A DNA stretch of 64,000 nt from Tsuneonella litorea. GTDB lineage: Bacteria > Pseudomonadota > Alphaproteobacteria > Sphingomonadales > Sphingomonadaceae. Within the stretch, counting starts at the first letter, position 1. Each line of letters starts with the position of its first letter. Under the pieces are notes generated by a model. It searched no databases, was not told the DNA's origin, and saw only the letters and a list, made by a program, of their open reading frames with translations. Positions 17,932 to 26,941 of the stretch are shown here, piece by piece. The position numbers were made by a program, and so were the translations under genes. The stretch is from NCBI RefSeq assembly GCF_025154015.1, contig NZ_JAOAMV010000009.1, forward strand, positions 16,238 through 80,237, in the 5' to 3' direction.

Positions 17932-18759
17932 ATGACCGAATACCAGACCGTCACCGGCACCGAGACCGTCATCCGCGACGGCACGATCAAGCTCCACGGC
18001 CCCGAGGGTTTCGAGGGGATGCGCAAGGCCGGGCGGCTCGCGGCGGAGATTCTCGACGCGCTGGCCGACATAGTGCAGCCGGGCGTCACCACCGGCGCGC
18101 TCGACGACGTGGTGCGCCAGATGACGCTCGACGGCGGGGCGGTGCCCGCCACCCTCGGCTATCGCGGCTACACGCATTCTTGCTGCATCTCGGTGAACCA
18201 CGTGGTGTGCCACGGCATTCCCGGCGACAAGGCGCTGAAGGACGGTGACATCGTCAATATCGACGTGACCCCGCTGCTCGACGGCTGGCACGGCGATACC
18301 AGCCGGATGTACCTCGTCGGCGACGTCCCGCTCAAGGCGCGACGGCTGGTCGACGTGACGCACGAATGCCTGATGATCGGGATCGAGAAGGCGCAGCCCG
18401 GTGCGCGGCTCGGCGACATCGGCGCGGCGATCCAGGCGCACGCCGAAAAGCACCGCTACGGCGTGGTGCGCGAGTTCTGCGGCCATGGCCTGGGCCGCCT
18501 GTTCCACGACGCGCCGGAAGTCGTCCATGCCGCGAAGGCGGGCACCGGCCCCGAACTTCGTCCCGGCATGTTCATGACCATCGAGCCGATGATCAACCTC
18601 GGCCGCCCGTGGGTGAAGCTGCTGAGCGACGGCTGGACCGCGGTGACCCGCGACAAGTCGCTCTCCGCGCAGTTCGAGCACTCGATCGGCATCACCGAGG
18701 ACGGCAACGAGATCTTCACGCAGAGTCCGGCGGGCCGCGACAAGCCGCCCTACGCCTAG
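17932..18759 (+). CDS. map: Methionine aminopeptidase type I
   Basis: Removes initiator methionine from nascent proteins. 275 aa from ATG 17932. All five metal ligands are recognisable: Asp in VNIDVTPLLDGWHGDTS (two), His in CGHGLGRLFHDAP, Glu in MTIEPMI, and Glu in FEHSIGITEDG. The pocket His lies in YTHSCCISVNHVVCHGIP. There is an N-terminal extension of about 20 residues relative to E. coli Map. It converges with ccmB, the two stops overlapping by four bases. Confidence 0.96.
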   Translation: MTEYQTVTGTETVIRDGTIKLHGPEGFEGMRKAGRLAAEILDALADIVQPGVTTGALDDVVRQMTLDGGAVPATLGYRGYTHSCCISVNHVVCHGIPGDKALKDGDIVNIDVTPLLDGWHGDTSRMYLVGDVPLKARRLVDVTHECLMIGIEKAQPGARLGDIGAAIQAHAEKHRYGVVREFCGHGLGRLFHDAPEVVHAAKAGTGPELRPGMFMTIEPMINLGRPWVKLLSDGWTAVTRDKSLSAQFEHSIGITEDGNEIFTQSPAGRDKPPYA

Positions 18760-19412
18760 CCCTCGCGCGCCGCGCGCACCGCGGACCCGGCCGCGAAGGG
18801 CGCGATCGCGCACAACGCCAGGCTGATAGCCGCGCACAATGCCAGTCCCGCGCCGTCGGGGTTGGCGAGCGCGCCCGCGCCGAAGATCAGGATCGGTACC
18901 GCCAGCGGGATCAGCAGCAGGCCGCCCAGAGCCACACCCGTGCGCAACGTTGCCGTGAGGGCGGAAATGGTCAGGCCGATCGCGGCGAGGCCGGGGGTGC
19001 CTGCCACCAGGCCGAGGAGCAGGAGGCGGGTCGTTCCGCTCGAGAGGCCCAGCAGCGCAGCGCCGGGAAGCGCGGCGACGAGAAGCAGCGGGCCGAAGCT
19101 GAGCCAATGCGCGAGGAGCCGCACGGCGAGTACCAGCTCCTCCGATATCCCGCGAAGCGCGAACTGGTCGAAGAACCCCGCTTCGAGGTCGGGCGCGACG
19201 AGCCGGTCGATCGGCAGGATCGCGGCGAGGAGCGCGGCGACCCACAGGACGCCGCCGCCGGTCCGCGCGAGCAGCGGCGCATCCGGCCCCACGGCAAAGG
19301 GAAACAGCACCGCCACCGCGACGAAGAACAGCACCGGCAGCCACGGTCCGCCGCGGCCGCCGCCGAACAGCAGGCCGAGGTCGCGGCGGAGCAGGGCGGC
19401 CAGCAGGCTCAC
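18756..19412 (-). CDS. ccmB: Heme exporter protein CcmB
   Basis: Membrane subunit of the CcmAB transporter, which releases haem-loaded CcmE during cytochrome c maturation. 218 aa from GTG 19412 ([16 protein letters not shown]). Six hydrophobic segments fit the family, with the conserved early region LAPDLEAGFFDQFALRG-like sequence. The GTGA overlap with ccmA confirms the start. Other ccm genes (ccmC, ccmE, ccmF) are not in the window. Confidence 0.92.
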   Translation of the reverse strand: MSLLAALLRRDLGLLFGGGRGGPWLPVLFFVAVAVLFPFAVGPDAPLLARTGGGVLWVAALLAAILPIDRLVAPDLEAGFFDQFALRGISEELVLAVRLLAHWLSFGPLLLVAALPGAALLGLSSGTTRLLLLGLVAGTPGLAAIGLTISALTATLRTGVALGGLLLIPLAVPILIFGAGALANPDGAGLALCAAISLALCAIAPFAAGSAVRAAREG

Positions 19413-19981
19413 GGCGCGAACTCCGCCAGCGCGATCGTCCGCAGGCCCGGAAGCGCGAACGGCTGGTGCGATGCGATCACCGCGATTCCGCCGTCCGCGC
19501 AATGATCGGCGATCCGCGCCTCCAGGGACCGCGCGGCCTGGGTGTCGAGGCCGTTGAGCGGTTCGTCGAGCAGCCAGATGCCGCCGCGGCGCGGGTTCGA
19601 CTGCAGCACCGCCGCGCGCTTGCGCTGGCCGGTCGAGAGAAACCGGACGGGCACATCATCGATTGCGGCGAGCCCCGCGTCGCGGCCTGAGAGAGTGCCG
19701 TCGATCCGCCCCCAGAACGCCAGGGCTTCGCTTAGCGGGAGGTGCTCGTCGAGCGGCAGGTTGCCGTCGAGCAGGGCGATCGGGCCGCTGCTTTCGACCG
19801 CGCCCGCGAAAGGGCGCAGCAGGCCTGCGAGGATGCGCAGCAGGCTCGACTTGCCGGTGCCGTTGGCGCCGCTGACCTGCAAGGCCTCGCCCGGCGTCAG
19901 CGCAAACGACAGCCCCGCGAACAGGACCCGGTCGCCCCGGCGGCAGGCGAGATCGTGTGCGGCGAGACGGGCCCCTTCCAT
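19409..19981 (-). CDS. ccmA: Heme exporter ATP-binding protein CcmA
   Basis: ABC ATPase of the CcmAB complex. 190 aa from ATG 19981. Walker A is GANGTGKSS, the ABC signature [10 protein letters not shown], Walker [13 protein letters not shown], and the switch His is in IASHQP. The domain is complete though compact, as is usual for CcmA. It lies 68 bases from the divergent pterin dehydratase gene and overlaps ccmB by four bases. Confidence 0.95.
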   Translation of the reverse strand: MEGARLAAHDLACRRGDRVLFAGLSFALTPGEALQVSGANGTGKSSLLRILAGLLRPFAGAVESSGPIALLDGNLPLDEHLPLSEALAFWGRIDGTLSGRDAGLAAIDDVPVRFLSTGQRKRAAVLQSNPRRGGIWLLDEPLNGLDTQAARSLEARIADHCADGGIAVIASHQPFALPGLRTIALAEFAP

Positions 19982-20049
19982 CGTCGGCGGCGTTAGGCCA
20001 TGGGCGCGTGACCGACAAGCGAGGCCGGGAAACAAAAGGAACGCACGCC

Positions 20050-20343
20050 ATGGCGATTGCCGAACTGACCGAAACCGAACGCAACGCGGCGCTGGCGGAG
20101 CTCGCCGGCTGGAGCCTGTCCCGCGAGGGCAAGGCGATCGAACGGACTTTCACCTTCACCGACTTCAGCGAGGCGTTCGCCTTCATGACCCGCGCCGCGC
20201 TGCTTGCCGAGAAAGCCGACCATCATCCCGAATGGTTCAACGTCTACAACCGCGTCGAGGTCACGCTGACCACGCACGACGCGGGCGGGGTCAGCCAGCG
20301 CGACGTGGCGATGGCAAAGGCGATGGACGCGCTAGTGGCCTAG
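20050..20343 (+). CDS. phhB: 4a-hydroxytetrahydrobiopterin dehydratase (pterin carbinolamine dehydratase)
   Basis: Dehydrates 4a-hydroxy-tetrahydropterin, regenerating the cofactor of aromatic amino acid hydroxylases. 97 aa from ATG 20050, with AAGGA upstream. The PCD active-site motif is complete: [24 protein letters not shown], with the two His after EKAD and the later His. No phenylalanine hydroxylase gene is adjacent, so the physiological partner may be elsewhere. Its end overlaps the convergent SDR gene by 12 bases. Confidence 0.94.
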   Translation: MAIAELTETERNAALAELAGWSLSREGKAIERTFTFTDFSEAFAFMTRAALLAEKADHHPEWFNVYNRVEVTLTTHDAGGVSQRDVAMAKAMDALVA

Positions 20344-21150
20344 CGGCCGGGAAGAGGCGCGCGCGCGCTTGCGCATCCGGCCGGGCATCCACCGGCTCGC
20401 GAAGGCGGCGCGCCGGGCGGTCTTGCCGACGAGGGTGTGCAGCCTTTCGCCATGCACCGCGTCCCAAGCGGCCTGGGCGACTTCTAGCACGGGGGTTATT
20501 TCCAGACCCCCTTCGATCACGCGGGTGCGGATCGATTCGTTCGTCGCCTGGTTGGGCGTCTTGTCGATGAGCGGGGTGTCGATGAACCCCGGCATCAGGT
20601 CACGCACCTTGACGCCGTGTTCGGCCCATTCCGCGTCGAGCGCCTCGGTGATCGCGCGAACCCCGAACTTGGTCGCCGAATAGACGCTTGCCCCGCTCGT
20701 GCCGTACAGGCCCGCCGCGCTGGCGGTGTTGAGCAGGCACGATCCGGGCGCGGTCTTCTTCAGGTGCGGCAGGGCGGCCTGCGCGCCGAACAGCACGCCC
20801 TTGAGGTTGATGTCGAGGCAGCGTTCGATCTCTTCTGTCGTGTTCGTGTCGAGCGCGCCGCCGAGCGGAATGCCGGCGTTGTTGGCGACGACGTCGATGC
20901 GTCCCCCCGCGGCGGTCGAGAATGCGGACAGCGCAGTGTCCCACGCCGCCCGGTCGCGCACGTCGAAGCGATGGGCAAAGGAAAACCCGCCATGTCCGGC
21001 ATCGCCGATGCGCGCCTGGGTTTCCTGCATCCCCGCCGCATCGACGTCACCGAGCCCGACGAACCAGCCGCGCCCCGCGAAGTATTCGGCAATGGCGCGG
21101 CCGATGCCCGATCCGCCGCCCGTAATGAAGATCGCCTTCCGCGTGCTCAT
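20332..21150 (-). CDS. Short-chain dehydrogenase/reductase (classical SDR)
   Basis: 272 aa NAD(P)-dependent oxidoreductase. The cofactor motif [12 protein letters not shown] opens the protein, the structural NNAG sequence is present, and the catalytic set is visible: Ser in [12 protein letters not shown], and Tyr and Lys in YSATKFG. An Asp follows the second strand (GLGDVDAAG), favouring NAD(H). The substrate cannot be told from sequence. The C-terminus is basic (RKRARASS). It stands alone, convergent with phhB. Confidence 0.92.
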   Translation of the reverse strand: MSTRKAIFITGGGSGIGRAIAEYFAGRGWFVGLGDVDAAGMQETQARIGDAGHGGFSFAHRFDVRDRAAWDTALSAFSTAAGGRIDVVANNAGIPLGGALDTNTTEEIERCLDINLKGVLFGAQAALPHLKKTAPGSCLLNTASAAGLYGTSGASVYSATKFGVRAITEALDAEWAEHGVKVRDLMPGFIDTPLIDKTPNQATNESIRTRVIEGGLEITPVLEVAQAAWDAVHGERLHTLVGKTARRAAFASRWMPGRMRKRARASSRPLGH

Positions 21151-21203
21151 GTCCCACTCCCGCGCCGCCGCCTCCGGGCGATAGCGCGATGGGTGGCCGA
21201 TTG

Positions 21204-23267
21204 CTACTGGCCCTGGTCAGCAAGCCCCCGGACGTATCCCGCGCCCTCGATTACTTTCGCTGTCGAATTGGCGACCGCCTCGCCGATCGGCTCCGCCCGC
21301 CCGCCAAGGCAGGTGGCGAGGAAGTTCTCGGCAACCGCGTTGAACGCGATGTTGTTCGCCGGCCGGGCAAAGCCATGCCCTTCGTCCGGGAACAGAACGT
21401 AGGTGACCGGGATGCCCTTGGCCTTCATCGCCTCGACGATCTGGTCGCTTTCGGCCTGGTTGACACGCGGATCGTTGGCGCCCTGGCCGATCAGCAGCGG
21501 CCGCACGATGTTCCCGGCGCTGTAGAGCGGGCTGCGCTCCTTGAGCATGGCGAGGCCGTCGGGCGTGTTCGGGTTGCCCATTCGCTGGTGGAACTGGTTC
21601 ACGATCGGCGTCCAGTAGGGCGGGATCGTCTTCAGCAGTGTCTCGAGGTTGGAAGGGCCGACGATGTCGACGCCGCAGGCCCACCGCTCGGGCGTGAAGG
21701 CCATGCCGGCAAGCGTGGCATAGCCGCCGTAGCTGCCGCCCATGATCGCCACCTTGTCCCTCGGCGCGATGCCCTTGCCGACCGCCCAGTCCATGGCGTC
21801 GTCGAGGTCGTCCTGCATCGCCCGGCCCCACTGGAGGTCGCCTGCCGAAATGAAGTCCTTGCCCAGCCCGGTCGAGCCGCGGAAGTTCACGCTCATCACC
21901 GCATAGCCCCGGTTGGCGAGCCACTGGTGATAGGGATTGTAGCCATAGCTGTCGCGGCCCCACGGACCGCCGTGAACCAGCACGACCAGGGGCACCGGGG
22001 TTTCGGGCAGGCCGTCGCGGTCGATATCGCTGCCGGGCGGGAGGGTGAGGTAGCTAACGAGCGTTTTGCCGTCGCGCGCCGGAATCTCGAGCGGATGCAT
22101 CGGCTGGAGCGGCATCCCCACGAGGTCGGGACGGGCGGTATAGAACTCGGTGAGGGTGGACGCCTTTCGGTCGTAGAGCCATGCCTTGGCGGGCGATGTC
22201 ACCGGGTCGTTCACCACGACCCACTTGGTGTCGTCGTCCGTGCGGCTGGTCACCGAGAACTGGCCTTCTAGCTTGCTCTCGAGCCAGTCGAGCGAGGCTT
22301 TCACGGCAGGATCGAGCGCGGTCCATTCGGTCTTGAGGTAATTGACCGAATACGCCTCGACCTTGCCGGTCGTCGGGTTGGACAGGGCACCGCCGATATC
22401 GGCCTTCGGGTTCTCGGCGATGATCGTCTTCTCGCCGGTCGCAGTATCTTGCGCGACCAGCGCGGCGGTATTCCGGCCGCGGCTGTCGATCCAGTAGAGG
22501 GTCTTGCCGTCGGAGGTATAGCCGGCGGGGGACGTCGTCAGCGAATCCTCGAGCGTGGTGGCTTCGGACGGCGTTGCGGCGACCGTGCCGTCGACGATCG
22601 GGAACATGTCCATGCCGCCCGCCGCGTTGGCCCGCAGCGCCATGCGAAGCGCAAGCGAATCGTCGGCGAGAAATCCGGCGTACCCTCCTTCGTTTCGCAG
22701 CACCTCGGTCATCTTTCCGCTGCCGAGGTCGAGCAGGTAGACGTCGTGGAACCGCGCGTCGCGATTGTTCACGCCGATCAGCAGCTTGTCCTTGATCGTG
22801 TTCGAGCTGCCGATCATCTGGACGGTGGTTTTCTCGAACGGGGTCAGCAGGGCTTCGCTGCCCCCCGCGATATCGACCCCGTAGAGCAGGAAGTTCTCGT
22901 CGCCGCCCTTGTCCTGGATGTAGAGCAGGCTCCTGCTGTCGGGCGCCCAGAAGTATTGCCGGATCGGCCGATCGCTCGCCGCGGTCATGGGCCTGGCGGC
23001 GTCCGGATCGCTTGCCGGGGCGAGCCAGACGTTCATGACCCCGTCGCGCGGGGCGAGCCAGCTCAGCCATTTGCCGTCCGGGCTCAGCCGGCCCGCGCTG
23101 CGGGTGGGATTGCCGAACAGGACTTCGCGCGGGATGAGGGGGGCGGCCTCTGCCGCGGCATTGACGGATGCGGGCATCGGCGCCTCTTCGATAGTGTTTG
23201 TGGTGGTGCAGGCAGTCAGCGCGAGCGCCGAGGCAGCGACGACGAGCGATGATTTGACAAGCGCCAT
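21204..23267 (-). CDS. S9 family prolyl oligopeptidase-type peptidase, lipoprotein
   Basis: 687 aa. N-terminal lipoprotein signal MALVKSSLVVAASALALTAC gives an envelope-anchored enzyme. The first ~400 residues form the beta-propeller that gates access. The C-terminal alpha/beta-hydrolase holds the triad: Ser in MGGSYGGYAT, Asp in GANDPRVNQAES, and His in PDEGHGFARP. This places it among the S9C acylaminoacyl/dipeptidyl peptidases common in sphingomonads. It probably digests short peptides in the periplasm. It is transcribed alone. Confidence 0.93.
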   Translation of the reverse strand: MALVKSSLVVAASALALTACTTTNTIEEAPMPASVNAAAEAAPLIPREVLFGNPTRSAGRLSPDGKWLSWLAPRDGVMNVWLAPASDPDAARPMTAASDRPIRQYFWAPDSRSLLYIQDKGGDENFLLYGVDIAGGSEALLTPFEKTTVQMIGSSNTIKDKLLIGVNNRDARFHDVYLLDLGSGKMTEVLRNEGGYAGFLADDSLALRMALRANAAGGMDMFPIVDGTVAATPSEATTLEDSLTTSPAGYTSDGKTLYWIDSRGRNTAALVAQDTATGEKTIIAENPKADIGGALSNPTTGKVEAYSVNYLKTEWTALDPAVKASLDWLESKLEGQFSVTSRTDDDTKWVVVNDPVTSPAKAWLYDRKASTLTEFYTARPDLVGMPLQPMHPLEIPARDGKTLVSYLTLPPGSDIDRDGLPETPVPLVVLVHGGPWGRDSYGYNPYHQWLANRGYAVMSVNFRGSTGLGKDFISAGDLQWGRAMQDDLDDAMDWAVGKGIAPRDKVAIMGGSYGGYATLAGMAFTPERWACGVDIVGPSNLETLLKTIPPYWTPIVNQFHQRMGNPNTPDGLAMLKERSPLYSAGNIVRPLLIGQGANDPRVNQAESDQIVEAMKAKGIPVTYVLFPDEGHGFARPANNIAFNAVAENFLATCLGGRAEPIGEAVANSTAKVIEGAGYVRGLADQGQ

Positions 23268-23327
23268 GGCGTAGATCTCCCCAAGCTGTTTTATGGTGTT
23301 AAGACAGGAGGGCGCGGGGTCGCAACC

Positions 23328-23945
23328 CTAGAGCGCTGGATTGTTGTAGCAATGCCAGGTGAAAATGGCGGTGGCCCCCCGGTGCGGCCGCCAGCCTTCG
23401 GCAAGCGTGCGGGTTTCCTTTTCATCCGGGCGCGCGTCGAGGCCGAGAATCTTGCCGAGGCCCGCCTGCACCGCGAGGTCGCCGGCGGGCCAGATATCCG
23501 GCCTCCCTTCCGCGAAAAGGAGATAGATCTCGGCGGTCCAGCGACCGATGCCCTTCACCTTCGTCAGTTCGGCGATCGCCTCCTCGTCGTCTGTGGGCAG
23601 GGCGCCGAAGTCGATCGCCCCGGCGCCGACCAGCTCGCACAGCGAGCGGGCATAGCCCTGCTTCTGGCGCGATAGGCCGCAGGCGCGCAGGGTGTCGAAA
23701 TCGCGCGACAGGATCGCCTCGGGGTCCATCGCCGGGCCGACCTCCGCCTCGAGCCTGGCCCACATGCTCGCGGCCGCCGCGACGCTGACCTGCTGGCCCA
23801 CGATCGCCCGCAGCAGCGTCGCGTGGCCGCGCTCGCGGATGCGCGGCTCGGGATAGCCGGCGGCTTCGAGCGCGCGCGCCATGGCCGGTTCGCGCGCGGC
23901 GACCGCGTCGAGGCTCTCCCTGATCTGGCTTGCGGTGAGGCCCAC
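23328..23945 (-). CDS. DNA-3-methyladenine glycosylase II (AlkA-like, HhH-GPD)
   Basis: Base-excision repair glycosylase for alkylated purines. About 205 aa from GTG 23945, which has GGGAG nine bases upstream; the start is an inference. The helix-hairpin-helix reads LTKVKGIGRWTAEIYLL and the catalytic Asp is in WPAGDLAVQ, as in AlkA. IVGQQVSVAAAASMW is the conserved early helix. It is divergent from the ferredoxin gene, with 105 bases between. Confidence 0.88.
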   Translation of the reverse strand: MGLTASQIRESLDAVAAREPAMARALEAAGYPEPRIRERGHATLLRAIVGQQVSVAAAASMWARLEAEVGPAMDPEAILSRDFDTLRACGLSRQKQGYARSLCELVGAGAIDFGALPTDDEEAIAELTKVKGIGRWTAEIYLLFAEGRPDIWPAGDLAVQAGLGKILGLDARPDEKETRTLAEGWRPHRGATAIFTWHCYNNPAL

Positions 23946-24050
23946 CTTTCGCGTCTCCCGGATTATCGCGGCAATCTTGCCAAAGCGGCGCCCAGCCCCT
24001 AGCAGCCGCGCCGAGCGCCCGACAGGGCAAAACCGAGGACCTTGACCACC

Positions 24051-24368
24051 ATGCCCAAGCTGATCGTCGTCAACCGCGCCGGTGAGGAAACAGCCGTCGA
24101 TGTCGCCGATGGCCTGACCGTGATGGAGGCGATCCGCGACAACGGGTTCGACGAACTGCTGGCGCTGTGCGGCGGGTGCTGCTCCTGCGCCACCTGCCAC
24201 GTCCACGTCGATCCGGCGTTCAAGGATAAGTTGCCGCCGATGAGCGAAGACGAAGACGACCTGCTCGAATCGAGCGATCACCGTGACGAGAACTCGCGGC
24301 TCGGCTGCCAGGTGCCGTTCACGCCGGATCTCGACGGGCTCAAGGTCACCATCGCTCAGGAAGACTGA
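24051..24368 (+). CDS. [2Fe-2S] ferredoxin, adrenodoxin type
   Basis: Small electron carrier, 105 aa from ATG 24051 with GAGGA upstream (an in-frame TTG at 24042 is less likely). The cluster Cys are C40, C46, C49 and C86, the C-x5-C-x2-C-x36-C spacing of P450/ISC-type ferredoxins. Two additional Cys (C43, C44) sit inside the cluster loop, CGGCCSCATC. The acidic stretch MSEDEDDLLE is the usual partner-binding surface. The redox partner is not in the window. 86 bases precede the cysteine synthase gene. Confidence 0.93.
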   Translation: MPKLIVVNRAGEETAVDVADGLTVMEAIRDNGFDELLALCGGCCSCATCHVHVDPAFKDKLPPMSEDEDDLLESSDHRDENSRLGCQVPFTPDLDGLKVTIAQED

Positions 24369-24454
24369 GAGATACGGCCCCGCCAAGGCTGGGTAGCAGA
24401 CCGCAAACCGGAATTGCGTTGCTGCCCGCCGGGCGCGGTCCTAGCTCGGCCCCC

Positions 24455-25453
24455 ATGACTGCCCCTGTTCGCGCCCAGGCGCTCGACCTCATCGGAAATA
24501 CCCCGCTCGTTCGGCTCGCCGGCCCCAGTGCCGAGGCGGGCTGCGACATCTTTGGAAAGTGCGAATTCCTGAACCCGGGTGGCAGCGTGAAGGATCGCGC
24601 CGCGCTTGGGATAGTCCGCGACGCGGAAGCATCGGGGGACCTCAAGCCCGGTGGCACGATCGTCGAAGGCACCGCGGGCAATACCGGCATCGGCCTCGCA
24701 CTGGTCGGCAACGCGCTTGGCTACCGGACGATCATCGTGATGCCCGACAACCAGAGCCGCGAGAAGATGGCGACGCTTCGCGCGCTGGGCGCCGAACTCG
24801 TCCTCGTGCCGCCGACGAAGTACTCGGACTGCAACCACTTCGTGCACACCAGCCGCCGCCTCGCGGAAGAGACGCCGGGCGCGATCTGGGCCAACCAGTT
24901 CGACAACACCGCCAACCGCAAGGCCCACATCGAATCCACCGCGGCGGAGATCTGGGACCAGCTCGAAGGCCGGATCGACGGCTTCACCTGCGCGGTCGGC
25001 ACGGGCGGCACGCTCGCGGGCGTGGCGATGGGCCTCAAGGAGCGCGACGAGAAGGTGACGATCGCGCTGACCGATCCGCACGGCGCGGCGCTCTACAGCT
25101 ATTACGCCACCGGCGAACTGCAATCGGAGGGCAGCTCGGTCGCCGAGGGAATCGGCCAGGGCCGGATTACCGGCAATCTCGAAGGCGCACCGATCGACAC
25201 CCAGTTCCGCGTCTCCGACGAGGAAGGCCTCGAGTGGGTCGCCCGGCTGCTGCGCGAGGAAGGGCTGTGCCTCGGCCTGTCGTCGGGCATCAACGTCGCC
25301 GGCGCGATCGCGCTGGGCAGGCAGCTGGGGCCCGAAGCGCGGGTGGCGACGATCCTGTGCGACACGGGCTTCCGCTACCTCTCCACGCTCTATTCGCCCG
25401 AATGGCTGGCGGAGAAGAAGCTGCCGGTCTTCGACTGGCTGAAGCCTGCCTGA
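24455..25453 (+). CDS. cysK: Cysteine synthase (O-acetylserine sulfhydrylase), CysK family
   Basis: PLP enzyme that joins sulfide to O-acetylserine. 332 aa from ATG 24455. The PLP Lys is in NPGGSVKDRAAL, the substrate loop is EGTAGNTGIGLAL, and the phosphate-binding glycine loop is AVGTGGTLAGV. Whether it is CysK or a close relative (cysteine synthase A-like proteins of unclear substrate) cannot be settled. The distant cys operon (54.9-58.9 kb) would supply its sulfide. A small membrane protein gene follows closely. Confidence 0.9.
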   Translation: MTAPVRAQALDLIGNTPLVRLAGPSAEAGCDIFGKCEFLNPGGSVKDRAALGIVRDAEASGDLKPGGTIVEGTAGNTGIGLALVGNALGYRTIIVMPDNQSREKMATLRALGAELVLVPPTKYSDCNHFVHTSRRLAEETPGAIWANQFDNTANRKAHIESTAAEIWDQLEGRIDGFTCAVGTGGTLAGVAMGLKERDEKVTIALTDPHGAALYSYYATGELQSEGSSVAEGIGQGRITGNLEGAPIDTQFRVSDEEGLEWVARLLREEGLCLGLSSGINVAGAIALGRQLGPEARVATILCDTGFRYLSTLYSPEWLAEKKLPVFDWLKPA

Positions 25454-25514
25454 GGTGGCCCATTCCGACCGACAGAAGTTGACTGGTTGGCGGCATAGGC
25501 TAGCCTTGCGGTCG

Positions 25515-25853
25515 ATGGCCGGCCGACCGCCCACGCTCGTTACCCAGGACGAGGCGCCGATCTCGCCACTCGGCGGGACGCGCGCCCAGGCGGTCCAGCG
25601 CCTGCAGGTCGGCGTATCGCTGCTGCTCGGCATCGTGCTCATCGTCGGCCTTGCCAACGTGATCGAGGATCGCGCCAAGCAGAGCGACGATGCCGCCGTT
25701 CCGCAGGCGGCTGCGACGGTCGAGCCCAGTCCGGCGACCACCGCCAACGATCCGCTGGCGGACGCGGGCGTGGTCCCCGACCTTCCGGCCGAGGCCAAGC
25801 CGAACCCCAGCGCGCCGGCGGTCCAGGACCTCGAACCCGACGATGGGCCCTAG
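25515..25853 (+). CDS. Small single-pass membrane protein, function unknown
   Basis: About 112 aa from ATG 25515 (MAGRPPTLVTQDEAP). One membrane helix, VSLLLGIVLIVGLANVI, is followed by a periplasmic tail rich in Ala, Pro and Asp. The frame is open back to GTG 25455, directly after cysK, so the start is uncertain. It overlaps the next gene by 11 bases, indicating a shared function with it. No known domain is recognised. Confidence 0.6.
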   Translation: MAGRPPTLVTQDEAPISPLGGTRAQAVQRLQVGVSLLLGIVLIVGLANVIEDRAKQSDDAAVPQAAATVEPSPATTANDPLADAGVVPDLPAEAKPNPSAPAVQDLEPDDGP

Positions 25854-26589
25854 GGTCAGGCTCGCCGCCGCGGGGCTGTTCGCGGCGTTGCTGGGTGCCG
25901 GCATCGTGGGACAGATACTCCCCGACGCCCCCGCGCCGGGCGACAAACCGCCGCTCGGGCTGTTCACCTCGCTGCCGATCTACTGGGCCGAAAGCGCCGA
26001 TATCGCCGATGCGCTCGACGCGGGCGCGAATGGTGGCCACTGGGCTCGCGTCGCGCTCGAACGCGACAACCGGCTGGTCCCTCTCGACACGCTCGACGGT
26101 CTCGAACTCAAGCGCCTCGGCCGGCTGGTCATGGCACAGCCGCGCCCGCTCGCCCCCGTCGAGAACGTCGCGCTCGACAACTGGGTGCGCGGCGGCGGTC
26201 GCCTGTTGCTGTTCGCCGACCCGTTCCTCACCGAACATTCCCGCTTCGTGCTGGGCGACCGGCGACGGCCGCAGGGCATGGTGCTGTTATCGCCGATCCT
26301 GAAGCGGTGGGGGCTCGAGCTCCGGTTCGACGAAGGCCAGGGCCAGGGTGAACGGAGCGAGACGGTCGATGGAATGACGATCCCGATCGACATGGCGGGC
26401 ACGCTTGCGCCGGCGGAGCCTGGCGCGCCGTCGGACTGCACGATCGCCACGGGCGGCCTCCTCGCGACCTGCCGAATCGGCGCGGGAGAGGTCACCGTTG
26501 TCGCCGATGCCGCGCTGCTCGACCGCGACAGGGATGCCCGAACGGGCGTGCCGGTGCTCGCGCAACTGGTCGACCGCGCGTTCGATTGA
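25843..26589 (+). CDS. DUF4350-like / GldG-type ABC-associated periplasmic protein
   Basis: 248 aa from ATG 25843. N-terminal hydrophobic anchor (LAAAGLFAALLGAGIVGQIL), then a globular domain with features of the DUF4350/ABC-transport auxiliary fold: LGLFTSLPIYWAES, the strand-turn LDNWVRGGGRLLLFADP, and a late strand GEVTVVADAALLDR. The LLFADP motif resembles the GATase-like domains of gliding or ABC auxiliary proteins. No ABC subunit lies next to it. It ends 352 bases before mraZ. Assignment by motif style only. Confidence 0.6.
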   Translation: MGPRVRLAAAGLFAALLGAGIVGQILPDAPAPGDKPPLGLFTSLPIYWAESADIADALDAGANGGHWARVALERDNRLVPLDTLDGLELKRLGRLVMAQPRPLAPVENVALDNWVRGGGRLLLFADPFLTEHSRFVLGDRRRPQGMVLLSPILKRWGLELRFDEGQGQGERSETVDGMTIPIDMAGTLAPAEPGAPSDCTIATGGLLATCRIGAGEVTVVADAALLDRDRDARTGVPVLAQLVDRAFD

Positions 26590-26607
26590 CCCGGCCCGCG
26601 CGGGGTA

Positions 26608-26758
26608 CGGGAAATTGCGGGACGCAGCCGCAGACATCCTGAAGATTGCCGGGATTCCGCCGCTTTCCGGCCGGCAGTGCGACGTCCGCGCACACGCAAG
26701 GCCGTAGGCTTTTCCACATGTAAATGCGGTATTAACCGCTCGATCCCGTAATTTCCCG
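26608..26758. repeat. Inverted repeat pair CGGGAAATTGCGGGA / TCCCGTAATTTCCCG
   Basis: The 15-mer at 26608-26622 recurs in inverted orientation at 26744-26758 with 14 of 15 matching. Each unit is two GGGA boxes 10 bases apart. The arms are 121 bases apart, suggesting looping between two bound proteins; MraZ, encoded next door, is the obvious candidate. Confidence 0.6.
26710..26718 (+). promoter_or_regulatory. DnaA-box-like 9-mer TTTTCCACA
   Basis: Fits the relaxed DnaA box TTWTNCACA. It lies between the inverted repeat arms, 232 bases before mraZ. Confidence 0.4.
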
Positions 26759-26941
26759 CACTTTTCCCTTCCATCCCGGCCGGTAGAAAGTTAATAGACT
26801 GTTCCATCGGACATCACGTTTCCGCCGCACCGCTACGAACGGGGGTGCGAGCCACCGGCGCTTGCGCAGGGGGATGCGGGAAAGGCGTGTCTGCGGGGGC
26901 GGCCTCTTCGGCGTTCGAAGCGGGCCCAGGGATGGGGACGG

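Larger units (their letters stand above)
26590..26941 (+). promoter_or_regulatory. Promoter region of the dcw cluster, upstream of mraZ
   Basis: A 352-base gap, the longest gene-free stretch in the window. I find no convincing protein. It holds an inverted pair of 15-mers (26608-26622 and 26744-26758), four TCCC boxes spaced 9-11 bases (26744-26777), a DnaA-box-like TTTTCCACA (26710-26718), a GATTC site (26653-26657) and a small AT-rich segment 26707-26800 unlike its GC-rich flanks. The TCCC boxes are GGGA on the other strand, the form of MraZ boxes. Confidence 0.7.
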
